Shown here one piece after another: positions 8,098-17,165 of a stretch of DNA of 64,000 nucleotides. How positions within the stretch are numbered: position 1 is the first letter of the stretch; each line of letters opens with the position of its first letter. The stretch spans positions 3,596,001 to 3,660,000 of the forward strand of contig NZ_QPER01000001.1 of NCBI RefSeq assembly GCF_009455635.1. Reading direction: 5' to 3'. The position numbers and the translations under genes are program-made. Source of the stretch: Paraburkholderia agricolaris (GTDB lineage Bacteria; Pseudomonadota; Gammaproteobacteria; Burkholderiales; Burkholderiaceae). Below the pieces are notes generated by a model. The model saw nothing but the letters and a program-made list of their open reading frames with translations, was not told where the DNA came from and searched no databases.

Positions 8098-8714
8098 GGG
8101 CGCTGTGGCTCCAATCTCCCCGCAATGGGCGCGCGCTGCCTGAACTACGTTCCAGCCACGCTAAGCGCGACGCCCTGGCTCCGCGCACGCATGCAATGGC
8201 GCTGTCCGGCAACCGGCTGCGGCTCGCACTCGCGGGAGCAATCTGCGTCGGCGCGAGTCTGCTGACGAGCGGCTGCTCGTCGGTTGGCGCGGCGAGCGGC
8301 GCCGCGGCCGGTGTAGCGTCAGGTCTCGTGACCGCCAACCCGGCAGTCGGCATCGGCGTCGGTATCGCCGTACAGGCCGCGACGGATGAGGCCGTCAACC
8401 GCTACATGCGCACCATGCACACCGATCAGCAGAACATGATTGCCGCGTTGGCGGGGGCGATGCCGGTCGGCGAGACGCGGCTTTGGGCAGTCAAGCACTC
8501 GCTGCCGATCGAGAACGGCCATGGCCAGGTGCGCGTGACGCGTGCGTTCAGTTCGGCGCTCGCGCTGTGCAAGGAGTTCGTGTTCTCGGTGCAGGATGGC
8601 GACGGTCCGAACGCGCACGAGGATTGGTACACGGCCAGCGCGTGCCGCCAGGACAAGGGCTGGAAGTGGGCGTCGGCGGAACCGGCGGTCGAGCGCTGGG
8701 GCAATCTGCAATAA
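8094..8714 (+). CDS. Putative lipoprotein (paralogue 2)
   Basis: Starts at an ATGA overlap with the stop of the preceding paralogue, suggesting translational coupling. A second in-frame ATG at 8196 (MALSGNRLRLALAG) gives a more typical lipoprotein signal peptide ending LTSGC; the true start could be either. The mature part has a Gly/Ala-rich stretch, then LWAVKHSLPIENGHGQVRV, CKEFVFSV, and ends GWKWASAEPAVERWGNLQ, matching paralogue 1 block by block. Function unknown; the pair is presumably co-expressed in the envelope. Confidence 0.8.
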   Translation: MRALWLQSPRNGRALPELRSSHAKRDALAPRTHAMALSGNRLRLALAGAICVGASLLTSGCSSVGAASGAAAGVASGLVTANPAVGIGVGIAVQAATDEAVNRYMRTMHTDQQNMIAALAGAMPVGETRLWAVKHSLPIENGHGQVRVTRAFSSALALCKEFVFSVQDGDGPNAHEDWYTASACRQDKGWKWASAEPAVERWGNLQ

Positions 8715-8747
8715 AAAAAGCGGCGGGGTCTCCCCTGCCGCTTTTTT
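8713..8747. terminator. Bidirectional intrinsic terminator
   Basis: AAAAAAGCGGCGGGG / CCCTGCCGCTTTTTT hairpin with a short loop, with an A-run on one side and a T-run on the other. It separates the lipoprotein pair (+) from the convergent ABC transporter operon (-) and can serve both. Confidence 0.88.
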
Positions 8748-8778
8748 GTCTCGGGCGTCTTAATCAATCCGACAGGAT

Positions 8779-10125
8779 TTAAGACTCCACGTCTTCCAGA
8801 CTGAAAATTTCCGTCTGGTCGTTGTACGAGAAGATCTCGCCATAACGGCCCCAGTTGATCACTGCGTCGAGCGTCTCTTCCGCGGCGCTGTCCGACAGAA
8901 AATCCTCCAGCTCCTGCTCGAAGCGCACACGCGGTGCGCGATGCCCCGGCCGTTCGTTCAACACCTTCTTGATCCGCGCGGCGAGCGGCACGTGGCGCAG
9001 CAGGTGCTCGGCGAACATCATCTTGCGTTCCTGGGTACCGAATTCCGAGAACACACGCGCCGGCGGCGTCAGGAAAATATCGCCTTCGCGCACGTCGGCG
9101 AAACCCAGGTGCTGCAGCACTTCAGCAACCGGGAACAGATCGTCCACCTCCAGATGCAGCGAGCGGGCGATTTCCGGCATGTCGGCACGGCCGTGGTACG
9201 GCGCGGCGGCCAGCGTTTCGATCAGACCGGCCATCAGGTTGGTCGACACATGCGGCAGCCAGCTGCCGAGCTCGAGACCCTTCCTGGTCGCTTCGTCGGT
9301 CTGGCGCGCGGTCATCTTGGCGTAGATCTCGTCGACCAGACGGCGGAACGCCGGGTCCAACCGGTTACGCGGATGCTTGAACGGCACCTTGATCTCGGCG
9401 ATCACGCGGCCCGGGTTCGACGACAGCACCAGAATGCGGTCGCACATGAACACCGCTTCCTCGATGTTGTGCGTGACGATCAGCACCGATTTGATCGGCA
9501 TGCGGCCTTGCGTCCACAGGTCGAGCAGGTCGGTACGCAAGGTTTCGGCGGTCAGCACGTCGAGGGCGGAAAACGGCTCGTCCATCAGCAGCAGCGTCGG
9601 ATCGACCACCAGCGCGCGCGCAAAACCAACGCGCTGGCGCATACCGCCCGACAATTCGCGCGGATACGCGTTTTCAAAACCGTCGAGACCGATCAGGTCG
9701 ATCGCGGCCAGCGCGCGTTCGCGACGCTCGCGCGCCCCCACGCCTTGCGCTTCGAGACCCGCTTCCACGTTCTGCAGCACGGTCAGCCACGGGAACAGCG
9801 CGAAGGTCTGGAACACCATCGCGACACCCTTGGCCGGACCGTCGAGCGGCTTGCCGAGGTACGTCACTTCGCCGTCGGTCGGTTCGATCAGGCCGGCAAT
9901 GATACGCAGCAGGGTCGACTTGCCCGAGCCCGAACGGCCCAGCATGCCGACGATCTCACCTTCGCGCAGCGACAGGTTCACATCGTCGAGGACGAGCAGC
10001 TCGCCTTGGGTCTTGTTGAACCCTCGGCACACGTCCTTGACGCACAGAATCTCCTCACCCAGGCGCGGAGGCATCGGCGGCGTCTGGACCGGCGCGGCGG
10101 TTACGGCAGCTTTAGGATTTTGCAT
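8779..10125 (-). CDS. ABC transporter ATP-binding protein, nitrate/sulfonate type with C-terminal extension
   Basis: A 448-residue cytoplasmic ATPase. The ABC domain (about 25-270) has Walker A GRSGSGKST (63-71), Q-loop VFQTFALFPW, signature LSGGMRQR and Walker B LLLMDEPFSALD followed by the H-loop in VTHNIEEA, as in the SsuB/NrtD/TauB group. An additional region of about 170 residues at the C-terminus matches the AAA-associated extension seen in a subgroup of these transporters. The start is set at MQNPKAAVTA: TAAGG lies upstream, and a longer frame would overlap the permease gene. It follows the permease by 23 bases. Substrate not determinable. Confidence 0.92.
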   Translation of the reverse strand: MQNPKAAVTAAPVQTPPMPPRLGEEILCVKDVCRGFNKTQGELLVLDDVNLSLREGEIVGMLGRSGSGKSTLLRIIAGLIEPTDGEVTYLGKPLDGPAKGVAMVFQTFALFPWLTVLQNVEAGLEAQGVGARERRERALAAIDLIGLDGFENAYPRELSGGMRQRVGFARALVVDPTLLLMDEPFSALDVLTAETLRTDLLDLWTQGRMPIKSVLIVTHNIEEAVFMCDRILVLSSNPGRVIAEIKVPFKHPRNRLDPAFRRLVDEIYAKMTARQTDEATRKGLELGSWLPHVSTNLMAGLIETLAAAPYHGRADMPEIARSLHLEVDDLFPVAEVLQHLGFADVREGDIFLTPPARVFSEFGTQERKMMFAEHLLRHVPLAARIKKVLNERPGHRAPRVRFEQELEDFLSDSAAEETLDAVINWGRYGEIFSYNDQTEIFSLEDVES

Positions 10126-10148
10126 CGCGGTTTGCCTTAAATTTACTG

Positions 10149-11900
10149 TCAATCGAGCCGAAGCTTGGACTCGGCATAGGCGTACATCGGACGCCACAGC
10201 AGGCGGTTAAACAAGGTCACAAAGAGGGACATCACGGCAATGCCGAGAATGATTTTCGGGAAGTCGCCCGCAGCGGTGGTCTGCGCGATATACGCGCCCA
10301 GACCGTGTGCGGCGAGTTTGGTGTCGCCCCACTGAACGAACTCGGAGACGATACTCGCGTTCCACGCGCCGCCGGATGCGGTAATCGCCCCCGTCACGTA
10401 GTACGGGAAGATACCGGGCAGCATCACCTTGCGCCACCACTGCCAGCCGCGGATACCGAAGTTGGCGGCCGCCTCGCGGTAATCGTTCGGGTAGGAACTG
10501 GCGCCCGCAATCACGTTGAACAGGATATACCACTGGGTGCCGAGCACGATCAGCGGCGACAGCCAGATGTCCGGGTTCAGGTGAAAGCGCACGATCACGA
10601 TCACGAAGACCGGGAACAGCAGGTTCGCCGGGAACGCGGCCAGAAACTGCGCGAGCGGCTGGATCTTCTCGGCGAGCGCCGGACGCAGCCCGATCAGCAC
10701 GCCGAGCGGCACCCAGATCACCGACGAGATCGCGATCAGCAGCGCCACCCGCAGCAGCGTGATGAGGCCCAGCACGAGCACGTGTCCCACTTCGTCGAGT
10801 GTCACGCCGGTGCGCACATACGCCACCACGCTATAAACGACATACACAGTAAGGAGGATCACCAGAATCCCCCACACGATATCGCCCACGCGCGACGATT
10901 TCTGGCGCTGCGGAATCGCAAAGCGGACGCGGTCGAATGCCGGCAGACGCATCGGCACCCGTGCGGCGTTCGCGAAGACCCAGCCCATCGGCACGAGCAG
11001 GCGGTGAATCAGACGGGTACGGCGGATCAGGTCGAGCAGCCACGATTCCGGGGCATTGCCGGAACTGGTCGTTTCCATGCGGAACTTGTCGGCCCACGCG
11101 ACGAGCGGGCGGAACAGGAACTGGTCGTAGGCCAGAATCACGACCGTCATCGCCAGAATCACCCAGCCGACCGCGTGCAGGTTCTTGTCCGAGATCGCCT
11201 GCGCCAGATACGCGCCGATCCCCGGCAACGTGATCGTGTTGTTGCCCACCGTGATGGCTTCGGAGGCCACCACGAAGAACCAGCCGCCCGACATCGACAT
11301 CATCATGTTCCAGATGAGGCCGGGCATCGAGAACGGCACTTCGAGCTTCCAGAAACGTTGCCAGCCCGTCAGATGGAAACCCCGCGACACTTCGTCCAGA
11401 TCGCGCGGCACCGTGCGCAACGACTGATAGAAGCTGAAGGTCATGTTCCACGCCTGGCTCGTGAAAATCGCGAAGATCGCCGCGAGCTCCGCGCCCAGCA
11501 CGCGCCCCGGGAACAACGCGAGGAAAAACGTGACCGTAAACGAAATGTAGCCGAGCACCGGCACCGACTGCAGGATGTCGAGAATCGGCACCAGCACGAG
11601 ACCCGCGCGGCGGCTCTTCGCGGCAAGCGTACCGTAGACCAGCGTGAAGGTAAGCGACGCGACCATCGCCGCCAGCATGCGCAGCGTTGTGCGCATGGCG
11701 TATTCGGGCAGGCTCGACGGGTCGAGCGAGATGACCTGGGTCTTCAGCGTCGACATCGGCGCCAGCGTCTGATGAAAACCGATCGCGGCCATCGCGATGA
11801 TGCAGATGATCAACGGGAAGGCGACGAAATCCCAGCCGTTAGGCAGCAATCGCCACGCCGAAGCATTGGCGGTGCGTTTCAGGTCGAAACTGAAGTCCAT
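10149..11900 (-). CDS. ABC transporter permease, two fused membrane domains
   Basis: A 583-residue inner-membrane protein with two binding-protein-dependent permease domains in tandem (about 60-270 and 340-580), each with its EAA-type cytoplasmic loop (for example DLDEVSRGFHLTGWQRFWK and DYREAAANFGIRGWQWWRK). Most transporters of this class have two separate identical permeases, so the fusion supplies the full membrane part from one gene. GAGGAGG precedes the start. It is operonic with the downstream ATPase. No substrate-binding protein is encoded beside it. Confidence 0.92.
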   Translation of the reverse strand: MDFSFDLKRTANASAWRLLPNGWDFVAFPLIICIIAMAAIGFHQTLAPMSTLKTQVISLDPSSLPEYAMRTTLRMLAAMVASLTFTLVYGTLAAKSRRAGLVLVPILDILQSVPVLGYISFTVTFFLALFPGRVLGAELAAIFAIFTSQAWNMTFSFYQSLRTVPRDLDEVSRGFHLTGWQRFWKLEVPFSMPGLIWNMMMSMSGGWFFVVASEAITVGNNTITLPGIGAYLAQAISDKNLHAVGWVILAMTVVILAYDQFLFRPLVAWADKFRMETTSSGNAPESWLLDLIRRTRLIHRLLVPMGWVFANAARVPMRLPAFDRVRFAIPQRQKSSRVGDIVWGILVILLTVYVVYSVVAYVRTGVTLDEVGHVLVLGLITLLRVALLIAISSVIWVPLGVLIGLRPALAEKIQPLAQFLAAFPANLLFPVFVIVIVRFHLNPDIWLSPLIVLGTQWYILFNVIAGASSYPNDYREAAANFGIRGWQWWRKVMLPGIFPYYVTGAITASGGAWNASIVSEFVQWGDTKLAAHGLGAYIAQTTAAGDFPKIILGIAVMSLFVTLFNRLLWRPMYAYAESKLRLD

Positions 11901-12661
11901 CAGGCGCCCTCCTCGTTATTACAGGTGTTCGAATGGACAAAGGAGGCCGCAGGTTCGGCGCGGCAGTCTGAAGATCGGTCCGGAAAGCGGAAATCAGGCA
12001 TGGCAAAACGCGTAGGCGCGGTAAATCGTTAGCGTTGGAGACACATAGACCGGTGCGGACGTGTCCTTGGGCGAGCTGCCCAGGACCGGTACCACGAAGC
12101 CGGACTCCTCTGTCGCCGCGGGCGCCGCCCTAAGGCTGGCGGGCTTTCCTTGTTTTGGACGGCACGACACTACACCATCCTATGTTTCAGGCACAACCTT
12201 TCGCGCCAAATACCGGCAAACAGCCGCGTACGCCGCAACGACGGCCTTCAAAAGGCCTTCATCCAGCGTTGATCCGGCGCAATACAGCAAGTTATTTACC
12301 GACGTGCGCCAGCCATTTTCCCGGCAATCGCGAGCGCGGCCCGGAAATGCATTTCAAACACCCGGAAAACCCGCGCGGCCATTCAGAAAGCCGACACGCT
12401 GCCGTTAAGGCCCTGATGAGCGAGGCGGACACGCTTCGCATTCCCGCAATAACAGTGGCGTCAGGCCCCATGACGGTTAAAATCAAAAAACGACACGCTA
12501 TGTACGGTGACCGGGACACAGCACGGTCCACACCGAGGCCGCATCGCCAGCCGCTTCCATAAGGGCGTCACAGCTGGGCGAAAACAACCGGGCAAAACGG
12601 CGCCACCGCGCTGCCACGAATGAGCTAGTTGCATGTCACAGCCAGACGGAACAGAGGGTCG
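11901..12661. other. Long intergenic leader region with a strong stem-loop
   Basis: About 760 bases between the divergent ABC operon and diguanylate cyclase gene. On the ABC (minus) strand the part near 12045-12135 is GC-rich and foldable: GTCC-T-GGGC / GCCC-A-GGAC (12063-12086) with a 5-base loop and one bulge, flanked by two copies of ACCGGT (12049, 12085) that can pair outside it. I do not recognise a known riboswitch consensus. No coding frame with a ribosome-binding site was found in the rest. Confidence 0.45.
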
Positions 12662-14353
12662 ATGAACAGGACAACCTTGCGCCAGGCAGCCGGACCGATC
12701 AGCTTCGCGCTGATCGTGCTCGTTTGCTGGTTCGTGGCCGGCATGGTCGCGGACCGGATGGTACAGCAAGAGCTGGACGCGGCCATGCGCACACAGCGCC
12801 AAATGTCCACGTCGATCGTCGACAACATGGCCGAGGTGATTGCGAGCGACCTCTCGATGTCCCGGGCTATCCCCGCCACCATGGCCGAAATGAACGTGGT
12901 CCAGCGCGCGCTGGTGCAATCCCAGAATTATGCCGCGAACGGCGAAGCGACGGAACCCGCCCTGCGCGCCGCGTTGTTAAAAGACCCGCAGATGCTCGCC
13001 GTGAGCAACTTCCTGCATGACGCACAAGGCTTCTCCGGGCTCGATCAGATCTGGCTCGTCAACACCAACGGCACCTGCGTCGCGTCGAGCAACTCCATCA
13101 ATAACCCGCTCGCCGCGGAACGCTCCTTCGTCGGCGTCGACATGCGCACCCGCAGCTATTTGACAAATGCCCTGCTCGGCGCGTTTTCGGAAGCTTATGG
13201 CGTGGGCCGCTCGAGCGGCGAGCCGGGCATCTTCATCGCAGCGCCGGTTTACACCGACGGCCTGCTGGTCGGAGCCGTCGTAGCCAAAGTGGGGATCGCG
13301 CGGCTGCGCCACTGGGTCGCCCATACCGGCACCTTCGTGGCCGACGAGCACGGCGTCATCATCATGGCGCACAACAGCGATCTTGAAGGCCATGCCCTGC
13401 CAGATTCGCGCGTCACGCAGATGAGCGCCGCCGAGCGCAAGGCCATCTACCGCCGCGACATCCTCCCCGACATCCGGATTCAGGTCGACGCACAAGTACG
13501 CGAGCAGGCGCCCTGGGTACCCGCAGCCATCGCCAGCCAGTTGTTCGGCATGAGCGCGCAGCAAACGCCTGCGTTGTATCAGGCACGCGGCGGCCTGAAC
13601 TCGGGGCTATCGGCGCATCTGGTCGACCCGCTTGCGGCGTGGCCCGAACTGCTGCGCAATCACAAGCGCGATCATCTGCTGGTGTTTCTGACGCTGGCCG
13701 GCACGGTCGCCCTCGCGTGGGTGATCACCGTGTCGTACGTGCGGGAGCGGCGCCATCATCGCGCCACCCGCGATCTTGCCGAGCAACTGCAATCGGCCAA
13801 CACCCTGCTCTCGGCCGAAGCGCGCCACGACGCGCTGACCGGTGCGCTGTCGCGGCGCTACTTCCTCGACCTGCTGCGTCACGAGATAGAACGCGCGCAT
13901 GCAGGTAATCAGCCGCTGTGCGTGGCGATCGCCGATCTCGATCACTTCAAGCAGATCAACGACCGCTTCGGCCACGCCGCGGGCGACCGCGCGCTCGAGC
14001 ATTTCGTCGATACCTGCCGGGCTGAGTTGCGCGGCACCGATGCGATCGGCCGGCTGGGCGGCGAAGAGTTCGGCCTGCTGCTGCCGGCCACGAATCTGGA
14101 GGGGGGCCGCGAAGTCGTCGAACGCTTGCGTCTGCGTCTCAAGGCGGTTCCTTCGCCGAAGCTGCCGCCTTCGGTGGGTTTGAGCGTGAGCATCGGCATC
14201 ACCGAACTCTCCGCCGACGATCTGCCCGAGCGCATCATGAGCCGCGCCGACATGGCGCTTTACGCAGCGAAGACGGGTGGGCGCGACCGCACCGAAGCGC
14301 TTCCTCCCGACGATACCGCACCGCCCGCGCGCACGGTGGCCAACGCCTGGTAG
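12662..14353 (+). CDS. Membrane diguanylate cyclase with periplasmic sensor domain
   Basis: A 563-residue enzyme converting 2 GTP to cyclic di-GMP. Membrane segment 1 (about 11-33), a large periplasmic Cache/PAS-like sensor region (about 35-335), membrane segment 2 (about 338-360), a short helical linker, then a GGDEF domain (about 385-545). The active-site motif is GGEEF (466-470), and the product-inhibition I-site RGTD (457-460) sits exactly five residues upstream, so the enzyme should be active and feedback-inhibited. No EAL domain. Start MNRTTLRQAAG has AGAGGG upstream. The ligand of the sensor domain is unknown; the gene stands alone. Confidence 0.94.
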   Translation: MNRTTLRQAAGPISFALIVLVCWFVAGMVADRMVQQELDAAMRTQRQMSTSIVDNMAEVIASDLSMSRAIPATMAEMNVVQRALVQSQNYAANGEATEPALRAALLKDPQMLAVSNFLHDAQGFSGLDQIWLVNTNGTCVASSNSINNPLAAERSFVGVDMRTRSYLTNALLGAFSEAYGVGRSSGEPGIFIAAPVYTDGLLVGAVVAKVGIARLRHWVAHTGTFVADEHGVIIMAHNSDLEGHALPDSRVTQMSAAERKAIYRRDILPDIRIQVDAQVREQAPWVPAAIASQLFGMSAQQTPALYQARGGLNSGLSAHLVDPLAAWPELLRNHKRDHLLVFLTLAGTVALAWVITVSYVRERRHHRATRDLAEQLQSANTLLSAEARHDALTGALSRRYFLDLLRHEIERAHAGNQPLCVAIADLDHFKQINDRFGHAAGDRALEHFVDTCRAELRGTDAIGRLGGEEFGLLLPATNLEGGREVVERLRLRLKAVPSPKLPPSVGLSVSIGITELSADDLPERIMSRADMALYAAKTGGRDRTEALPPDDTAPPARTVANAW

Positions 14354-14577
14354 CGCCTGGTAACACCTGGCAGCGCCCGATAACGTCTGCTCTCACGGGT
14401 AATGCGCCGATCCGCGCCGGATTGCAGTTCGCGCCGCCCTGCCTGTCATGCCATTGGCACCCCGAGGAACGCGGCAACTGACGCAAAGCAAATCACGCCC
14501 TCGGAAGTTCCGTAAGGATGCAGGTATCATCAACCCTGACATTGAGGTTGCCGCTACCGCTCTAACGGGAGATTCGC

Positions 14578-14844
14578 ATGAAGGGAAATTTGGTCATCGT
14601 CTGTCGCGATCAGGATGCCGACGCATTCGACCATTTGCTGGCCGAATATGGCGCGTTCCAGACACGCCTGTCGTCGACCGCGTGGTATCTGAAACTGGAT
14701 GTCGCACCGGAATTGATTCAGGAAGAAATACTCACGCGTCTCGGCAAGTACACCACACACTACATTTTCGAAGCCGAAACGGTCACGTGGAATACGGTGG
14801 ATAGCGACGCGGCGAATGCGTTGAACACGCTGTTTTCAGACTAG
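14578..14844 (+). CDS. Small conserved-type protein, possible Cas2/VapD-like ferredoxin fold
   Basis: An 88-residue acidic protein with GGGAG upstream. The N-terminus MKGNLVIVCRDQDADAFDHL looks like a beta strand plus helix; then SSTAWYL, EEILTRL and HYIFEAETVTW follow. The order strand-helix-WYL strand-helix-strand ending in Trp resembles small Cas2-fold proteins often annotated as SinR-like, but no catalytic residue can be assigned and no CRISPR locus is nearby. Single-gene unit between the diguanylate cyclase and the two-component genes. Function unknown. Confidence 0.75.
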   Translation: MKGNLVIVCRDQDADAFDHLLAEYGAFQTRLSSTAWYLKLDVAPELIQEEILTRLGKYTTHYIFEAETVTWNTVDSDAANALNTLFSD

Positions 14845-14919
14845 CGCAACGGCTGCCGGACGCGCATTCCGGCACGAACACAGCGGGGCCCAGGCGCCTG
14901 CCGCCCTTGCCCCGCCAAC

Positions 14920-16236
14920 CTACCAGACGCTTTCCGAGGCCGCCATAACACGCGGCACCACCTCGAACGGAAAGCTCATCAAGACCCGCAAGCCACGGCC
15001 TTCGTGGTTGCCGATCTCCCACTCCCCGCCCGCACGCCGCACCAGACGCTCGACGATCGCGAGCCCCAGTCCGCTATGGCCATTGCCGCCGCGTGCTGGG
15101 TCGAGCCGGACGAACGGCCGGCTGGCATTGATCAGGTCCTGCGCGGCGATACCGCTGCCGTTGTCGCTCACCGACAGCGTGAAGCCTTGCGCCGTGCGCG
15201 CCGTGGCGACAACGATCGGCGGCGCGCCGTAGGCATGGGCGTTGTCCAGCAGGTTCGAGAGGATCCGGTCGAGCGTCGCCGCGGGCAGCAGGAAACCGGG
15301 CCCCGCGTTGAGTTCGGTTCGCACCGTGGGCGCGCCGGCAGCGACCGCACGATAACTGCGGACCACGCGTTCGCACTGCGCGTCCACTTCGACCGCTTCG
15401 CTGCGGTCGGCGCCGTCGTGGGCGAACACCAGAAACTGTTCGACGATGTGCGTCATTGAATCGACGTCGCGCACGACGCCATCACGCATTTTCACTTCTT
15501 CCATCATTTCGGCGCGCAGCCGCAAGCGTGCCAGCGGTGTTTTCAGATCGTGCGCGACGCCGGCCAGCATGACGGCCCGGTCGTTTTCAGTACGTGCCAC
15601 TTCCTGAACCATCTGGTTGAAGCCATGCGTCAACTGCCGCAATTCGCGCGGACCGCGCTCGGGCACCGGCGGCACCGGCAAGCCGCGGCCGAAGCGCGCC
15701 ACCGCCTGGGCAAGCGAGCGCAACGGCTGCTGCAGCGCCCATGCGGCAAACAGCGCCGCCATCACCGCAAACGAGAAAATGATCGCGAGCCACAGCACCG
15801 TGCGATCGAGCGAGCGCGGCGGCCGCAACGGCTGCACCGGCACGACGATCCAGTTGCGATCCGTGGTGGCGCGCACCCACAGCGTGGGCGGACGGCCAGG
15901 CTGGCCGATTCGCACCAGGGTGCCGGGCGGCATGCGATCGCGCACGTCTTCGATAAAGCGTTCGAGCGGCGCCGGCAAGGTGGCGATATCCGGCGGCACG
16001 TCGGAGCTGGCCGGATCGACCAGCCGTACTCGCGACGGCAAGGGCTGGTCCGGCGTGCGGGCAACGTGCTGGCGTACCGCGTCGACGAGGAAGGTGGCCT
16101 CCTCGACGGCGTAGCGGGTTTGCAATTGGCTGCGCTCGAGCCGCATCAGCGCGTACCACGCGAAATGCGACAGGAGCAGCACCGCAATGACTAGCAGCGC
16201 GAGGCGCCCGAACAGTGAATCAATGGGCCGACGCAT
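14920..16236 (-). CDS. Sensor histidine kinase (EnvZ/RstB-like architecture)
   Basis: A 438-residue inner-membrane kinase: membrane segment 1 (about 12-32), periplasmic loop (about 33-160), membrane segment 2 (about 165-187), HAMP linker, HisKA with phospho-accepting His in AHDLKTPLARLRLR (about residue 229), and HATPase with N-box NLLDNAHAYG, G1 DNGSGI and G2 GHSGLGLAIV. The start MRRPIDSLFG overlaps the response regulator gene by 17 bases, indicating coupled translation; MANS four residues earlier is an alternative. Its partner is the regulator immediately upstream. Confidence 0.92.
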   Translation of the reverse strand: MRRPIDSLFGRLALLVIAVLLLSHFAWYALMRLERSQLQTRYAVEEATFLVDAVRQHVARTPDQPLPSRVRLVDPASSDVPPDIATLPAPLERFIEDVRDRMPPGTLVRIGQPGRPPTLWVRATTDRNWIVVPVQPLRPPRSLDRTVLWLAIIFSFAVMAALFAAWALQQPLRSLAQAVARFGRGLPVPPVPERGPRELRQLTHGFNQMVQEVARTENDRAVMLAGVAHDLKTPLARLRLRAEMMEEVKMRDGVVRDVDSMTHIVEQFLVFAHDGADRSEAVEVDAQCERVVRSYRAVAAGAPTVRTELNAGPGFLLPAATLDRILSNLLDNAHAYGAPPIVVATARTAQGFTLSVSDNGSGIAAQDLINASRPFVRLDPARGGNGHSGLGLAIVERLVRRAGGEWEIGNHEGRGLRVLMSFPFEVVPRVMAASESVW

Positions 16237-16945
16237 GCTGTTCGCCATCCGGCACGAACACGTAGCCGCGCCCGCGCACCGTTTGAATGAAACGCGGCGT
16301 GGACGGGTCGGTTTCGAGAATGCGACGCAAACGCCACACCTGTACGTCGATGCCGCGATCGGTGCCGTCGTATTCCGGGCCATGCAGCAGTTCGAGCAGG
16401 CGCTCACGGGTGAGCGTGCGCATGGGGTGATTGACAAAAATCTTCAGAAGCGCGAATTCGCTACCCGACAGCGTGAGCGGCTTGTCTTCGTGATGCAGCG
16501 TGCGCGACTGGAAATCGAGCGTGAAGCGGCCGAAGTTGAACGGCTCGCGCTGCTCCGGCGCCGCCGCCGACGGCAGCGTGCGGCGCCGCCGCAGCACCGC
16601 CTGCACGCGCGCCAATAGCTCGCGCGGATTGAACGGCTTGCCGAGATAGTCGTCGGCGCCGAGCTCCAGCCCGACAATCCGGTCCACGTCATCAGCACGC
16701 GCGGTGAGCATGATCACAGGAATGTCGTCGCCCGACGCGCGCAGCTTGCGCAGCGCGGTCAGCCCGTCGACGCCCGGCATCATCAGATCGAGCACGATCA
16801 GATCAGGACGCTCGCGTTCGAGCCTGCGCTCGAGCGTGCCCGCGTCGTGCAGCACCGAGACTTCGATGCCCTGACGGGCCAGATAGTCGCGCAGCAGATC
16901 GCGCAATTCGACGTCGTCGTCAACAACAAGTATTTGAGTAGCCAT
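16220..16945 (-). CDS. OmpR-family response regulator
   Basis: A 241-residue DNA-binding regulator: receiver domain (1-120) with DDD (9-11), phospho-acceptor D53 in VLDLMMPG, T/K switch residues (MLTARA, GKPF), then a winged-helix output domain (about 138-236) with the typical GRFTLDFQSRTL start and RGRGYVF end. It is the first gene of the pair with the histidine kinase. It is divergent from a Spy/CpxP-like gene, with tandem direct repeats in the shared intergenic region, which suggests control of that gene and of itself, as in envelope-stress systems. Confidence 0.94.
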   Translation of the reverse strand: MATQILVVDDDVELRDLLRDYLARQGIEVSVLHDAGTLERRLERERPDLIVLDLMMPGVDGLTALRKLRASGDDIPVIMLTARADDVDRIVGLELGADDYLGKPFNPRELLARVQAVLRRRRTLPSAAAPEQREPFNFGRFTLDFQSRTLHHEDKPLTLSGSEFALLKIFVNHPMRTLTRERLLELLHGPEYDGTDRGIDVQVWRLRRILETDPSTPRFIQTVRGRGYVFVPDGEQHASAH

Positions 16946-17001
16946 GGGATGAAGTTTAACGCGCGGCAGGAGGGGTTTTCGATTTCAGACGGCCCGCAAG
17001 G

Positions 17002-17045
17002 GTTACCGGGTGTTACCGTGAAAGGCGCACGTAATGACCCGTAAT
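17002..17045. promoter_or_regulatory. 10-bp-phased direct repeats, candidate response-regulator boxes
   Basis: GTTACC occurs at 17002-17007 and again at 17012-17017; GTAAT occurs at 17031-17035 and again at 17041-17045. Both pairs have a 10-bp start-to-start spacing, i.e. one helical turn, as expected for head-to-tail OmpR-family dimers. They lie between the two-component genes and the divergent Spy-like gene. Assigning them to this regulator is inference. Confidence 0.5.
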
Positions 17046-17165
17046 AGCCACATCCGTCGGCGTAACACAGCGTTCGAGACGTTTCTCTACGCTGTGTCTT
17101 ACCGAATGCAGGCCGTCCTCTATCACCGGTTGCATCGTCGGCTATTCCATTACAAGGAGCCTTAC

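Noticed and set aside
10305..12032. Long plus-strand open frame rich in His, Arg and Gln
   Set aside because: Antisense to the double permease gene; composition is that of a shadow frame in high-G+C DNA and it lacks a ribosome-binding site.
12045..12135. Guanidine-I (ykkC) riboswitch before the ABC operon
   Set aside because: Family context is suggestive, but the conserved core sequences of that class could not be found on either strand.
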